From positions 1 to 33,802 of the forward strand of contig JARBUO010000037.1 in the NCBI GenBank assembly GCA_029239605.1: a stretch of DNA of 33,802 nt, in the 5' to 3' direction. A program made the position numbers and the translations under genes. How positions within the stretch are numbered: position 1 is the first letter of the stretch; every line of letters begins with the position of its first letter. Source of the stretch: Bacillota bacterium. GTDB lineage: Bacteria; Bacillota; Clostridia; Peptostreptococcales; Anaerovoracaceae. The notes below the pieces were generated by a model, which was not told where the DNA came from, made no database searches, and was given only the letters and a program-made list of their open reading frames with translations. Below, piece by piece: positions 23,010 through 31,415 of the stretch.

Positions 23010-25379
23010 ATGAACGAAAAAACCTATCGCGTTTTAGAATATCATAAAATATTGGAGCTTTTACAATCAGAAGCGGCTTCCGTCATCACAAAAAAAGCGG
23101 TGGCAGAAATGAAGCCTTCTCTTGATGTGTACTTGATTCAGGAATTGCTGGCGGAAACCACAGAGGCGGTTTCCGTTATTATGCGTAAAGGAGCACTGCC
23201 GCTGGGCAGCTTTTATGACATCAAAAACAGCATCCATCAGGCAGACAAGGGAAGTTCTCTGACCATGAAGCAGCTTCTAGAGATTCTGTACAACCTGCAG
23301 GTTGTGCGGAACGCCGCGGCGTTTTTGAAGAGTGATCTGCCGGAACTCCCCATCATCAAAGGGCTGGCGGAGGTCCTGAGCGTCCAGAAACGTCTTGAAG
23401 ATGACATTGACCGATGTATCATCTCTGAAGATGAAATGGCAGACGCTGCAAGTGCAGAACTGAAAAACATCAGGAGAAGCATCCAGCGCCAAAATGAAGC
23501 GATCCGTGCAAAGATCAGTCAGATTCTGAACTCATCGGAAAACAAAACCATTCTTCAGGACGCCATCGTGACCATGCGACAGGGCAGATATGTCGTGCCG
23601 GTCAAACAGGAGCACAAAGCCAGATTCTCCGGTATTGTTCACGATCAGTCGTCTACCGGCGCAACGTTGTTCATCGAGCCTCAGGCTGTGGTCAATCTCA
23701 ACAACGAACTGAGAGAACTTGAACTGGCTGAAAAGGTTGAGATAGAGCGAATCCTGGCAGAACTGTCCGCCTCAGTTGCGGAAGTTCGGGACGAGCTTCT
23801 AAACAATCAGGATATTTTGCTGAAGCTGGATTTCATCTTTGCAAAGGGAAGACTTTCTGTAAAGCTTAAGGGGGCAGAACCTTCTATTAATACCGAGGGA
23901 GCACTTCGGATTAAAGATGGAAGGCATCCGCTGATTCACAAGGACAAAGTAGTTCCCATCAGCATTGAGATCGGGAAGAAGTTTAATACACTTGTAATCA
24001 CCGGACCAAATACCGGCGGCAAGACAGTTACTTTGAAGACAGTAGGGCTCTTTGCACTCATGACCCAGTCTGGTCTTCACGTTCCTGCTGGTTACGGCAC
24101 TGAGATGCCCGTATTTCAGAAGGTTTTTGCAGATATTGGTGATGAGCAGAGTATTGAGCAGAGTCTAAGTACTTTTTCTTCTCATATGAAGAATATCGTG
24201 GATATCGTAAACAATTCCGGTAAAGATACGTTGGTACTGGTGGATGAGCTTGGGGCCGGAACTGATCCCACTGAAGGTGCAGCCTTAGCAATTTCCATCC
24301 TGGAGCACCTGAGAGATAAAGGTGTCAAGACCATTGCAACAACGCACTATACCGAACTAAAAAAATATGCAATTGCAACAAAAGGCGTCGAAAATGCTTC
24401 CATGGAATTTGACGTGGAAACCCTGAGTCCAACGTACCGGCTTTCTATCGGCACACCGGGCAAATCCAACGCATTTGAAATTTCAGAAAAACTGGGCTTA
24501 AAACCAGTGGTGATCAAACATGCCAGGGGCATGCTGGAAAAAGGCGATATCGAGTTCGAAGAGGTTATTACCACAATTGAGCAGGATCGCAAGCAGGCGG
24601 AATCGGAACGGGATGAAGCCATTCTGATGAACCTTGAAATGAAGAGACAAAAGGAGCAGTTCGATAAAGAAAGAACCAAAATGGAGGAGCAAAAGGAGAA
24701 AATCCTCAGCAAAGCCAGAGAAGAAGCAAGAGATATGCTAAGGGAAGCAAAGGAACTTGCGGATCAGGTTCAGAAAGAACTGCGGGAACTGGAAAAACAG
24801 CAAAATTCAGGAGATAGAAACAAACGATACGAGGAAGCAAGGCGCAAGCTGCGCGAAACCTCTGACAAGTATAGAGAGAAGATCGTTACGGCGGAAAATC
24901 CCAATCCTGTACGAGCAGACGAATTAAAGGTCGGGGACCGGGTTAAGGTTTTGAGCCTCGATCAAAAAGGCAATGTTTTGACTTTGCCCGATGATAAGAA
25001 TGAATTGTTGGTTCAGGTAGGACTTCTTAAGATCAATGTCAATCTGGACAATATCTCCATCATTCAGGACGGCACCAAGAAAAAGGATAATAAGACCTCT
25101 CGATACGGGACACTTTACCGGAGCAAGGTGCAGAATATCTCCATAAGTATCAACGTTCGGGGGAGCATTCTGGATGATGCGCTGATGGATGTGGATAAAT
25201 ATCTGGACGATGCGTATATTGCCGGACTGAAAGAAGTCACTATCATACATGGCCGGGGGGAAGGTATCCTCAGAGAAGGCATTCACCAGCTGCTGAAGCA
25301 TCACAAGCATGTTTCGAAATATCGCAAGGGTGCTTATAACGAAGGCGGAGACGGGGTTACTGTTGTCGAATTAAAGTGA
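23010..25379 (+). CDS. mutS2: MutS2 ATPase with Smr domain
   Basis: 789 residues, full MutS2 length. MutS-like clamp and lever regions occupy about 1-300. The ABC-type ATPase has Walker A GPNTGGKT (332-339) and Walker B with signature VLVDELGAGTDPTEG (409-423), then the H-loop TTHYTELKKYA. A coiled coil lies at about 515-625, a small KOW-like beta domain at about 638-690 and a C-terminal Smr domain at about 712-789. In Bacillus, MutS2 has been linked to splitting collided ribosomes; in other bacteria to suppressing homologous recombination. The Smr domain keeps HGRG (747-750), but its first motif reads INVRG (714-718) where LDLRG is usual, so the aspartate is replaced by asparagine. AAGGA is six bases before the ATG. 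Confidence 0.95.
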   Translation: MNEKTYRVLEYHKILELLQSEAASVITKKAVAEMKPSLDVYLIQELLAETTEAVSVIMRKGALPLGSFYDIKNSIHQADKGSSLTMKQLLEILYNLQVVRNAAAFLKSDLPELPIIKGLAEVLSVQKRLEDDIDRCIISEDEMADAASAELKNIRRSIQRQNEAIRAKISQILNSSENKTILQDAIVTMRQGRYVVPVKQEHKARFSGIVHDQSSTGATLFIEPQAVVNLNNELRELELAEKVEIERILAELSASVAEVRDELLNNQDILLKLDFIFAKGRLSVKLKGAEPSINTEGALRIKDGRHPLIHKDKVVPISIEIGKKFNTLVITGPNTGGKTVTLKTVGLFALMTQSGLHVPAGYGTEMPVFQKVFADIGDEQSIEQSLSTFSSHMKNIVDIVNNSGKDTLVLVDELGAGTDPTEGAALAISILEHLRDKGVKTIATTHYTELKKYAIATKGVENASMEFDVETLSPTYRLSIGTPGKSNAFEISEKLGLKPVVIKHARGMLEKGDIEFEEVITTIEQDRKQAESERDEAILMNLEMKRQKEQFDKERTKMEEQKEKILSKAREEARDMLREAKELADQVQKELRELEKQQNSGDRNKRYEEARRKLRETSDKYREKIVTAENPNPVRADELKVGDRVKVLSLDQKGNVLTLPDDKNELLVQVGLLKINVNLDNISIIQDGTKKKDNKTSRYGTLYRSKVQNISISINVRGSILDDALMDVDKYLDDAYIAGLKEVTIIHGRGEGILREGIHQLLKHHKHVSKYRKGAYNEGGDGVTVVELK

Positions 25380-25382
25380 ACA

Positions 25383-25571
25383 ATATCTGATTTCAAAAAC
25401 GCTCATCCGTTCCCAAAACTTTCGATCGCTGTCCGTGTCATATTATCCAAGTTGATAAACAGACTGGGAGATGAGCATATCTGGTGAAGAAAACGTCCGA
25501 GTCCGTAAATTTACCGTATAGAAGAATCATAAAATTTACGGATGAGCGTTTTCGTAAGCAGATATGCTCAT
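25383..25571. repeat. MITE-like element: three related arms, two forming a long hairpin
   Basis: The 246-base spacer after mutS2 contains three copies of one arm. Arm 2 (25471-25512) and arm 3 (25532-25571, inverted) form a near-complete hairpin: ATGAGCATATCTG at 25471-25483 matches its complement at 25559-25571 and TCCGTAAATTT at 25502-25512 matches its complement at 25532-25542, with AAAACG paired in between and a 19-base loop. Arm 1 (25383-25410) is in the same orientation as arm 2 and matches the complement of arm 3 at 25 of 28 positions. Arm 3 can therefore pair with either arm 1 or arm 2. This resembles a non-coding miniature inverted-repeat element with a partial duplicate, or an alternative-fold leader RNA. 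No ORF or transposase is inside it. Confidence 0.6.
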
Positions 25572-25596
25572 TGAGATATGCTCATTGAGATATGCT
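25561..25596 (+). repeat. 14-base tandem repeat, 2.6 copies
   Basis: GATATGCTCATTGA occurs at 25561-25574 and 25575-25588 and is followed by the partial copy GATATGCT (25589-25596). The first copy is the outer end of arm 3 of the inverted-repeat element, so the tandem array appears to be an expansion of that element's terminus. It ends about 30 bases before the next start codon. Confidence 0.85.
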
Positions 25597-25625
25597 AACC
25601 TTGATTTTTAGGAAAGGACAACAAG

Positions 25626-25916
25626 ATGTATTTAATCAGCGCGTGCCTGGCGGGGGTTAATTGTCGGTACAATGGGGGCAATAACCAATGTGACTGGGTA
25701 AAACAATTTATGAAAGATAAGGATTGTCTATTGGTATGCCCTGAAGAAATGGGAGGGCTTTCAACGCCCAGACCTCCATCAGAGCGAATCGGCAGCAAAG
25801 TCATATCCAAAGACGGGCAGGACGTCACCGATAATTTTTTAACAGGCGCTGAAAAAAGTATTCAGAAAGCAGAAGAAACTGCCGCAGAGCTGGAACAGGA
25901 AATTGCAGGAAACTGA
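25626..25916 (+). CDS. DUF523 family protein, C-terminally truncated
   Basis: 96 residues. The N-terminal part, ISACLAGVNCRYNGGNN followed by VCPEEMGGLSTPRPPSE and KVISKDGQDVTDNFLTGAE, is the conserved DUF523 pattern; the biochemical role of this family is not established. Members I know of are about 140-160 residues and carry a later SPSCG motif and a GDGVTAALL-like segment. Here the protein ends with a Glu/Ala-rich tail at residue 96 without them, and the next bases in other frames do not encode the missing part. It is therefore a shortened form, perhaps a decaying gene. AGGAAAGGA precedes the ATG, and codon use looks like its neighbours, so it may still be translated. It follows the MITE-like repeat directly. 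Confidence 0.7.
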   Translation: MYLISACLAGVNCRYNGGNNQCDWVKQFMKDKDCLLVCPEEMGGLSTPRPPSERIGSKVISKDGQDVTDNFLTGAEKSIQKAEETAAELEQEIAGN

Positions 25917-25969
25917 TGCAGATCAGTTTATATAAATGGAAAAAATCGTATATTAAGGAGGATGGATTC

Positions 25970-27688
25970 ATGATAAATTTTAAAGAGAAAATAGCCGGAG
26001 TTCTGGCGGAAGCCATAGAAGGACTTGCTCAGGAAGAAATCAAGGATATGTTGGAAATTCCTGCAGACAGCAAAATGGGGGACTATGCATTTCCATGTTT
26101 TAAACTTGCTAAGGTGATGAGAAAGGCTCCGCCGATGATTGCTCAGGGAATTGCGGAAAAATTGCAGGGCAATGAATTGTTTGCCAAAGTGGAGAGTGTC
26201 AACGCCTATGTAAATATGTTCCTTTCGAGAGATGTTTTCGTAAAGGAACTGGTATCCGGTGTTGCTGCGGATCAGGATCGTTACGGCAGCAGTGACGTGG
26301 GTCAGAACAGAAAGGTCATCGTAGAGTTTTCTTCCCCGAATATTGCGAAGCCGTTCCATATCGGACATATCAGAAGTACCGTAATCGGAAATTCCATTTA
26401 TAAAATATATGATTTCCTCGGTTATGACACGGTAAGAATCAATCATCTGGGTGATTATGGCACCCAGTTCGGAAAGATGATCGTAGCCTATAGAAAATGG
26501 GGGAATGAAGCTGATGTAACCAATGAGCCTATCAAAACACTTTTGGGTTACTATGTGAAATTCCACGAGGAAGCAGAAAACGATCCTTCTCTTGAGAATG
26601 AAGCGAGAGATGTATTTACGAAGCTGGAAAACGGAGAAGCAGAAGAGACAAGACTCTGGCAGTGGTTCCGGGACGAAAGTCTAAAGGAGTTCAACCGGGT
26701 CTACCAGATGCTTGGGATTGAATTTGATTCCTATGCGGGTGAAAGCTTCTATTCTGACAAGATGGACCGCGTTGTAGGCATGCTGAAGGATTCCAGCCTG
26801 CTGAAGGAATCGGAAGGCGCACAGATCGTTGATCTTGAGGAATATAACATGTCACCGGCACTGATTACCAAGAAGGACGGTTCTTCTCTGTATATTACCA
26901 GAGATATTGCTGCTGCCGTATACAGAAAAGAAAATTACGATTTCTATAAGAATTTATATATTGTTGCATCCCAGCAGAACCTTCATTTCCAGCAATGGAT
27001 CAAAATTATCGAGCTTTTGGGATTTGACTGGGCAAAAGATTGCGTGCACATTCCATTTGGACTTGTAAGCCTTGAGGAAGGAACCATGTCCACAAGACAC
27101 GGCAGAGTTGTCTTCCTGGAAGAAGTTCTGAATCGTGCAGTAAATCAGACAAAAGAGATCATTCTGGAAAAGAACGTCAACACGGACAATCTGGATGTGA
27201 CTGCAAAGCAGGTTGGTATCGGCGCTGTAATCTTCCAGGAACTTTCCAACAACAGAATCAAGGATTACGTATTCTCCTGGGATAAAGTACTGAACTTTGA
27301 AGGGGAAACGGGACCGTATGTTCAGTATACACATGCAAGAGCAGCCAGCCTTCTTCGAAACGGCGCCGAAAGCACAGCCAAAGCCCTTGCAGCTCCAGAT
27401 AAGGCCAATATGAGCTATATCACCGGGGACAGTGCTTACGAACTGGCGAAACTGGTTTACAGGTTCCCAAGCGTAGTACTGGATGCGGGAGAAAAATATG
27501 AACCTTCCGTCGTTACAAGGCATATCGTAAATATAGCGCAGAGTTTCAATAAGTTCTACCATGATGAGCACATTCTGGTGGAAAACGAAGAGGAGAAGCA
27601 AGCGAAGCTGCTGCTGGTCTATGCCGCTAAACAAACGATTCAGAACGGACTTAAGCTTCTCGGAATGGAAGCTCCGGAAAGAATGTAA
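25970..27688 (+). CDS. argS: Arginyl-tRNA synthetase
   Basis: 572 residues from ATG 25970. Class I synthetase that charges tRNA-Arg. The N-terminal Add1 domain (about 1-100) precedes the catalytic Rossmann fold, with HIGH at 130-133 inside SSPNIAKPFHIGHIRSTVIG. MSTRHG (373-378) stands in the place of KMSKS, as usual for bacterial ArgS. The DALR anticodon-binding domain forms the C-terminus (from about GPYVQYTHARAASLLR). An in-frame ATG at 25916 overlaps the DUF523 stop, but AAGGAGG (25955-25961) is eight bases before ATG 25970 and the product then begins like other ArgS proteins. The 3' end takes part in a short direct repeat with the spacer. Confidence 0.96.
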   Translation: MINFKEKIAGVLAEAIEGLAQEEIKDMLEIPADSKMGDYAFPCFKLAKVMRKAPPMIAQGIAEKLQGNELFAKVESVNAYVNMFLSRDVFVKELVSGVAADQDRYGSSDVGQNRKVIVEFSSPNIAKPFHIGHIRSTVIGNSIYKIYDFLGYDTVRINHLGDYGTQFGKMIVAYRKWGNEADVTNEPIKTLLGYYVKFHEEAENDPSLENEARDVFTKLENGEAEETRLWQWFRDESLKEFNRVYQMLGIEFDSYAGESFYSDKMDRVVGMLKDSSLLKESEGAQIVDLEEYNMSPALITKKDGSSLYITRDIAAAVYRKENYDFYKNLYIVASQQNLHFQQWIKIIELLGFDWAKDCVHIPFGLVSLEEGTMSTRHGRVVFLEEVLNRAVNQTKEIILEKNVNTDNLDVTAKQVGIGAVIFQELSNNRIKDYVFSWDKVLNFEGETGPYVQYTHARAASLLRNGAESTAKALAAPDKANMSYITGDSAYELAKLVYRFPSVVLDAGEKYEPSVVTRHIVNIAQSFNKFYHDEHILVENEEEKQAKLLLVYAAKQTIQNGLKLLGMEAPERM

Positions 27689-27761
27689 GCGTAAAGCAGC
27701 GGGAAAAGGACAGAATAAAAGCGCAGGACAGGTGAGAACCGGACAGAATGTAAGCGCAAAG
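27680..27761 (+). repeat. Short direct repeats copying the argS 3' end
   Basis: AGAATGTAAGCG, which contains the argS stop codon (27680-27691), recurs exactly at 27745-27756, and both copies continue NAAAG. A second repeat, GGACAGAAT at 27708-27716 plus AAAAGCGCA, matches 27741-27758 at 16 of 18 bases. The 89-base spacer before the radical SAM gene therefore looks built from small duplications. Confidence 0.7.
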
Positions 27762-27777
27762 AAAGGATGTTACCATA

Positions 27778-28650
27778 ATGAGATATGAAGGCAGTGTTTA
27801 TAGACCGCCCAGCGAGGCTTACAGCCTCATTATACAGGTCACAATTGGGTGCGCCCATAACAAATGTACCTTCTGCAGTATGTTTAAGGATAAAAGGTTT
27901 CGGGTCAGAAATATCAGCGAAGTTTTAGAGGATCTGGACAGCGCCAGACAGCATTATAGGAGGATCAACCGGATCTTTCTTGCAGACGGCGATGCGCTGG
28001 TTTTGCAGAACAAGGATTTACTGGTGATTCTGGATTATATCAAAAAACTGTTTCCGGAATGTGAAAGAGTCGGTATCTATGGCTCTCCCCAGGATATCCT
28101 GAGAAAATCCCACGAAGACCTTGTAGAATTGAGAGAGCATGGGATTGGAATCATCTATATCGGTGCCGAATCAGGCAGTGACAGGGTTCTGAAAGCTGTG
28201 AACAAGGGTGCCACAAGAGCAGATATTATTGAGGCGGTTAAACGTGTTGAGGCTTCGGATATCCCGTCATCTGTGACGTTCATATCCGGTCTTGCAGGGA
28301 AAGAAGGCTGGGAGGATCATGCCATCTCAACAGGGACGATGATCAGTGAGATGGAACCTTCTTACGTGGGACTGCTGACATTAATTACTGAACCGGGTGC
28401 TGAAATGCACCGGGATATTGCAGAAGGGCGTCTCAAATTGCTTTCCCCCGTGGAAGTACTTAAGGAGACAGAGCTGCTTCTCGAACATGCAAATGTGAAC
28501 AAAACCTGCGTATTCCGCAGCAATCATGCATCCAATTACGTGTCGCTGAAAGGGGATCTTCCTCAGGACAAGGAATTGATGCTCAGCCAGCTGCGAACAG
28601 CAATGAACCACGCAGATATGCTGAAGGATGACCGATTCCGTATGCTATAG
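27778..28650 (+). CDS. Radical SAM protein with Cx4Cx2C cluster motif
   Basis: 290 residues. The putative 4Fe-4S/SAM motif is GCAHNKCTFCSM, with cysteines at 25, 30 and 33, that is Cx4Cx2C rather than the canonical Cx3Cx2C. The rest fits a radical SAM TIM barrel: IFLADGDALVLQ (strand 2 region), GIIYIGAESGSDRVLKAVNKG (SAM-binding strand 4 region) and a C-terminal block FRSNHASNYVSLKGDLP with conserved-looking polar residues. I recognise this as a recurring group of short radical SAM proteins of unknown function but cannot name a reaction. AAAGGA lies about 11 bases before the ATG. It precedes a second radical SAM gene by 50 bases, so they are probably co-transcribed. Confidence 0.8.
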   Translation: MRYEGSVYRPPSEAYSLIIQVTIGCAHNKCTFCSMFKDKRFRVRNISEVLEDLDSARQHYRRINRIFLADGDALVLQNKDLLVILDYIKKLFPECERVGIYGSPQDILRKSHEDLVELREHGIGIIYIGAESGSDRVLKAVNKGATRADIIEAVKRVEASDIPSSVTFISGLAGKEGWEDHAISTGTMISEMEPSYVGLLTLITEPGAEMHRDIAEGRLKLLSPVEVLKETELLLEHANVNKTCVFRSNHASNYVSLKGDLPQDKELMLSQLRTAMNHADMLKDDRFRML

Positions 28651-28700
28651 CAGCATGCCGATTATACTGAAGCATGAAATTACCGCAACGGAGACCGGAT

Positions 28701-30215
28701 ATGAAAATTTTACTTACCACGCTGAATTCCAAATATGTGCACTCCAATCTGGCATTGAAATATCTCTATGCCAGTGCGGAGAATTGCAGACGAAATATCG
28801 ATATTCAGGAATTCACCATTAATAATGATGACGATTACATATTAACAGAGCTGATTCGCAAGGATTACGACCTGATTTGTTTTTCCTGTTACATCTGGAA
28901 TATTGAAAAGACCCTCTATTTAGTTGAGACGCTAAAGAGAGCCAAGCCCGACCAAAAGATCTTATTCGGAGGTCCTGAAGTCAGCTATGATGTTGTCCCT
29001 TTCATGAGCAGATATAAATTTGTGGATTTTATCATTTCCGGTGAAGGGGAAGGTCCCTTCAGTGAATTTACAGAAAGTATGATATCGGGAAAGCCAGAAC
29101 TTGATCGGATCAGAGGTCTGACTTACCGAATCGACGGAAAAATTTATGTCAATCCGCCGGCTCCTCCGTTGGTCTTTGAATCGGTCCCATTTCCTTATTT
29201 AAGTCTGGTGTGTGAAGAGGACAAGATCATGTATTACGAGTCCTCAAGAGGCTGCCCTTTTCAATGCAGCTACTGCCTTTCTTCCATTGAGCGCAAGGTC
29301 AGAACCCTGCCTATGGAACGGGTTCGCTCAGATTTAAGTTATTTTATTTATAAGCAGGTTAAACAAGTAAAGTTCATCGACCGAACCTTCAACTGGGACA
29401 GGCGAAGGTGCATTGAGATTATGAAATACCTGATAAGCAGCGACAACGGAGTGACTAATTTTCACTTCGAGCTCTGCGGAGATCTGGTGGATGAAGACCT
29501 GATCAGCTTACTATCAAAGGCTAGACCGGGGCTGTTTCAATTTGAAATCGGTGTTCAATCCACTCATGAAAAAACTCTTGCAGCATGCAATCGGAGCAGT
29601 AATTTTCCCAAGCTTGCAGAGAATGTGAAGCGGCTGAAAGCAGCTGGAAATATTCATCTTCATCTGGACTTAATCGCGGGACTGCCTTATGAGGATTATG
29701 CCTCATTTAGAAATTCCTTTAACGATGTCTATGTACTGAAAGCGGATCAACTGCAGTTAGGCTTTCTCAAGCTGATCAAAGGAGCTCCCATCAGGGGGCA
29801 GACCGAGGAGCACGGTTACGTTTACAGGAGCAAGGCTCCGTACGAGATCATTTCAAATAACTATATGACTGCGCTGGACTTGGTTCGCTTAAAGAAGATG
29901 GAGAATCTTCTTGATCTGTATTATAATAGAGGTGGGTTCCACCGAACGCTGGACTTTTGTATGGATAGTCTTGAGATGACTCCTTTTGATTTTTATGAAG
30001 AGTTTGCTGACTATTATTATCTGAAAGGCTTTCAACACAAGTTTCATAAAAAGGAGGATCTATATCGTATTTTCCTCCTCTATGCAGGCTGGAAGGAACG
30101 TTTTATTCCAAATATAAAAGACACAATCAAAGAGCTGCTCACACTGGATATGAAGGAAATCCTCAATCCGGACGCGGTTAAAAAATTTGAGAGAAAGGGA
30201 TGGGAAATCCTGTAG
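28701..30215 (+). CDS. B12-binding domain radical SAM protein (DUF4080-like)
   Basis: 504 residues from ATG 28701. An N-terminal Rossmann-like cobalamin-binding domain (about 1-130: MKILLTTLNSKYVHSNLALKYL, LFGGPEVSYD, FIISGEGEGPF) is followed by a radical SAM barrel with SSRGCPFQCSYC, cysteines 185, 189 and 192, the canonical Cx3Cx2C. FEIGVQSTHEKTLAAC and HLDLIAGLPYEDY follow. The C-terminal 150 residues (PFDFYEEFADYYY, GWKERF) resemble the DUF4080 region. The cobalamin domain lacks an obvious DxHxxG base-off motif. The substrate is unknown. GGAG is seven bases before ATG 28701; an ATG at 28674 is less well placed. The TPR gene starts within ten bases of its stop, so the two are coupled. Confidence 0.85.
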   Translation: MKILLTTLNSKYVHSNLALKYLYASAENCRRNIDIQEFTINNDDDYILTELIRKDYDLICFSCYIWNIEKTLYLVETLKRAKPDQKILFGGPEVSYDVVPFMSRYKFVDFIISGEGEGPFSEFTESMISGKPELDRIRGLTYRIDGKIYVNPPAPPLVFESVPFPYLSLVCEEDKIMYYESSRGCPFQCSYCLSSIERKVRTLPMERVRSDLSYFIYKQVKQVKFIDRTFNWDRRRCIEIMKYLISSDNGVTNFHFELCGDLVDEDLISLLSKARPGLFQFEIGVQSTHEKTLAACNRSSNFPKLAENVKRLKAAGNIHLHLDLIAGLPYEDYASFRNSFNDVYVLKADQLQLGFLKLIKGAPIRGQTEEHGYVYRSKAPYEIISNNYMTALDLVRLKKMENLLDLYYNRGGFHRTLDFCMDSLEMTPFDFYEEFADYYYLKGFQHKFHKKEDLYRIFLLYAGWKERFIPNIKDTIKELLTLDMKEILNPDAVKKFERKGWEIL

Positions 30216-30220
30216 GTGAA

Positions 30221-31282
30221 ATGATGCAATTTCTAAAGAAAAAAGAAGACAAGATTGAAACACCCCAGAAGAATCCGGAAGAGTATGATATCAAGGAGCG
30301 TCCGGACCGAGTCGGAAAATATCTCAAAAAATATACTAAAAACTTTATTTTTGATGAATTCAGCGAGGACTATATAAAGCGAACCAATCTCGAATACATG
30401 CGAGGTGTTCCAATTCCTCTCCGCAAAGAAGACCTGGAAGAGTTTAAGGGAGGAGAAGGCATCAAGATACAGTATCTTCAGGAAAATGTGGCATGGATCA
30501 TGGGAATCGATCCAAAGTTTCAATACGTGGAGCAATATCTGAAAATGCTTTCCGGCTTCGCGCCCAAGCGAATTGTCAATGCTCTTGTGAAAAAGGGAAG
30601 AGACCTTGCGGAAATGAAAGATTTTGATGCGGCCGCGATTCACTTCCGGGCAGCACTTTGTATTCTTCCTGACAATATTCATGCAATGTACAGCTATGCG
30701 AGAGTCTGCAGAGAGCTTTACCTCTCCAGCAACAATGCGGAATATATCGGACGTTTTAAAGCCGAGTCCATCGAATTTTTTGAGCTTCTGGTTGACTTCT
30801 ATCCACGATATAATCAGTCCTATTATTATCTCGGGTACGCGTACCTGAATATGGGCCTTTATATCAAGGCGAAACTTACTTGGGAGCAGTTTTTGAAGCG
30901 AAACGGCAATCTGAAAGACAAAAAAGAGATTTCCGAACGACTGCGGCAGCTTGAACAGCCTGTAAAGATTGAAGAAGGCTGCAATGCGGTGCTTTCGGGA
31001 AGATATGAACTTGGAATTGATATCTTGGAGCCCTTTGTCAATACAAAATTTAATGACTGGTGGCCCATGTCCTACTACCTTGGGATCGCATATCTGAGAA
31101 CCGGGAATCGAAAAGATGCTGTTACAAACTTTAAACATGTTCTGACGATTAATCCTTCTCATGTGGAATCCATGGAGGAGCTGGCAGATATTTATGCTGA
31201 AAGCAAGGACAAAGAAAACGAAACAAAATATAGAAAAAAAGCCGAACTGATCAGGTCCGGCGGCCATAAAGAAAAGAACTGA
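30221..31282 (+). CDS. TPR-repeat protein of unknown function
   Basis: 353 residues from ATG 30221. A charged N-terminal region without repeats (about 1-110) leads into helical tetratricopeptide-like repeats at about 120-153 (DAAAIHFRAALCILPDN), 198-231 (YYYLGYAYLNMGLYIKAK), 283-316 (YYLGIAYLRTGNRKDAV ending in INPSH) and 317-345. No signal peptide or membrane segment is visible, so it is probably cytoplasmic. TPR proteins mediate protein-protein contacts; the partner here is unknown, though tight linkage to the B12/radical SAM gene is suggestive. The start is uncertain: ATG at 30200, 30221 and 30224 are all in frame, and AGGTGA at 30214-30219 best serves the last two. A long open frame on the opposite strand is a by-product of A-rich codons. 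Confidence 0.75.
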   Translation: MMQFLKKKEDKIETPQKNPEEYDIKERPDRVGKYLKKYTKNFIFDEFSEDYIKRTNLEYMRGVPIPLRKEDLEEFKGGEGIKIQYLQENVAWIMGIDPKFQYVEQYLKMLSGFAPKRIVNALVKKGRDLAEMKDFDAAAIHFRAALCILPDNIHAMYSYARVCRELYLSSNNAEYIGRFKAESIEFFELLVDFYPRYNQSYYYLGYAYLNMGLYIKAKLTWEQFLKRNGNLKDKKEISERLRQLEQPVKIEEGCNAVLSGRYELGIDILEPFVNTKFNDWWPMSYYLGIAYLRTGNRKDAVTNFKHVLTINPSHVESMEELADIYAESKDKENETKYRKKAELIRSGGHKEKN

Positions 31283-31310
31283 AAGAAGAAGCAGAATCCA
31301 GCTGGACTGA

Positions 31311-31414
31311 ATCATTCCAATTTGGCAGAACAGGAATACAGCACTTCGGGCTAAAGCTGGGCAATCACTGTATGGCATCTTCCGGACCTTTTGTTCTCGT
31401 AAATCTGGAATGAT
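31311..31414 (+). other. Rod-like inverted-repeat leader upstream of iorA
   Basis: ATCATTCCA (31311-31319) pairs with TGGAATGAT (31406-31414). The helix continues with ATTT (31320-31323) to AAAT (31401-31404), with one bulged C, and after a small internal loop AGAACA (31327-31332) pairs with TGTTCT (31392-31397). An inner helix pairs ATACAG (31336-31341) with CTGTAT (31368-31373). About 25 base pairs therefore fold the 158-base spacer into a rod. It has no T-tract. It could be a leader RNA controlling iorAB or an inserted repeat. Confidence 0.5.
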
Positions 31415-31415
31415 G

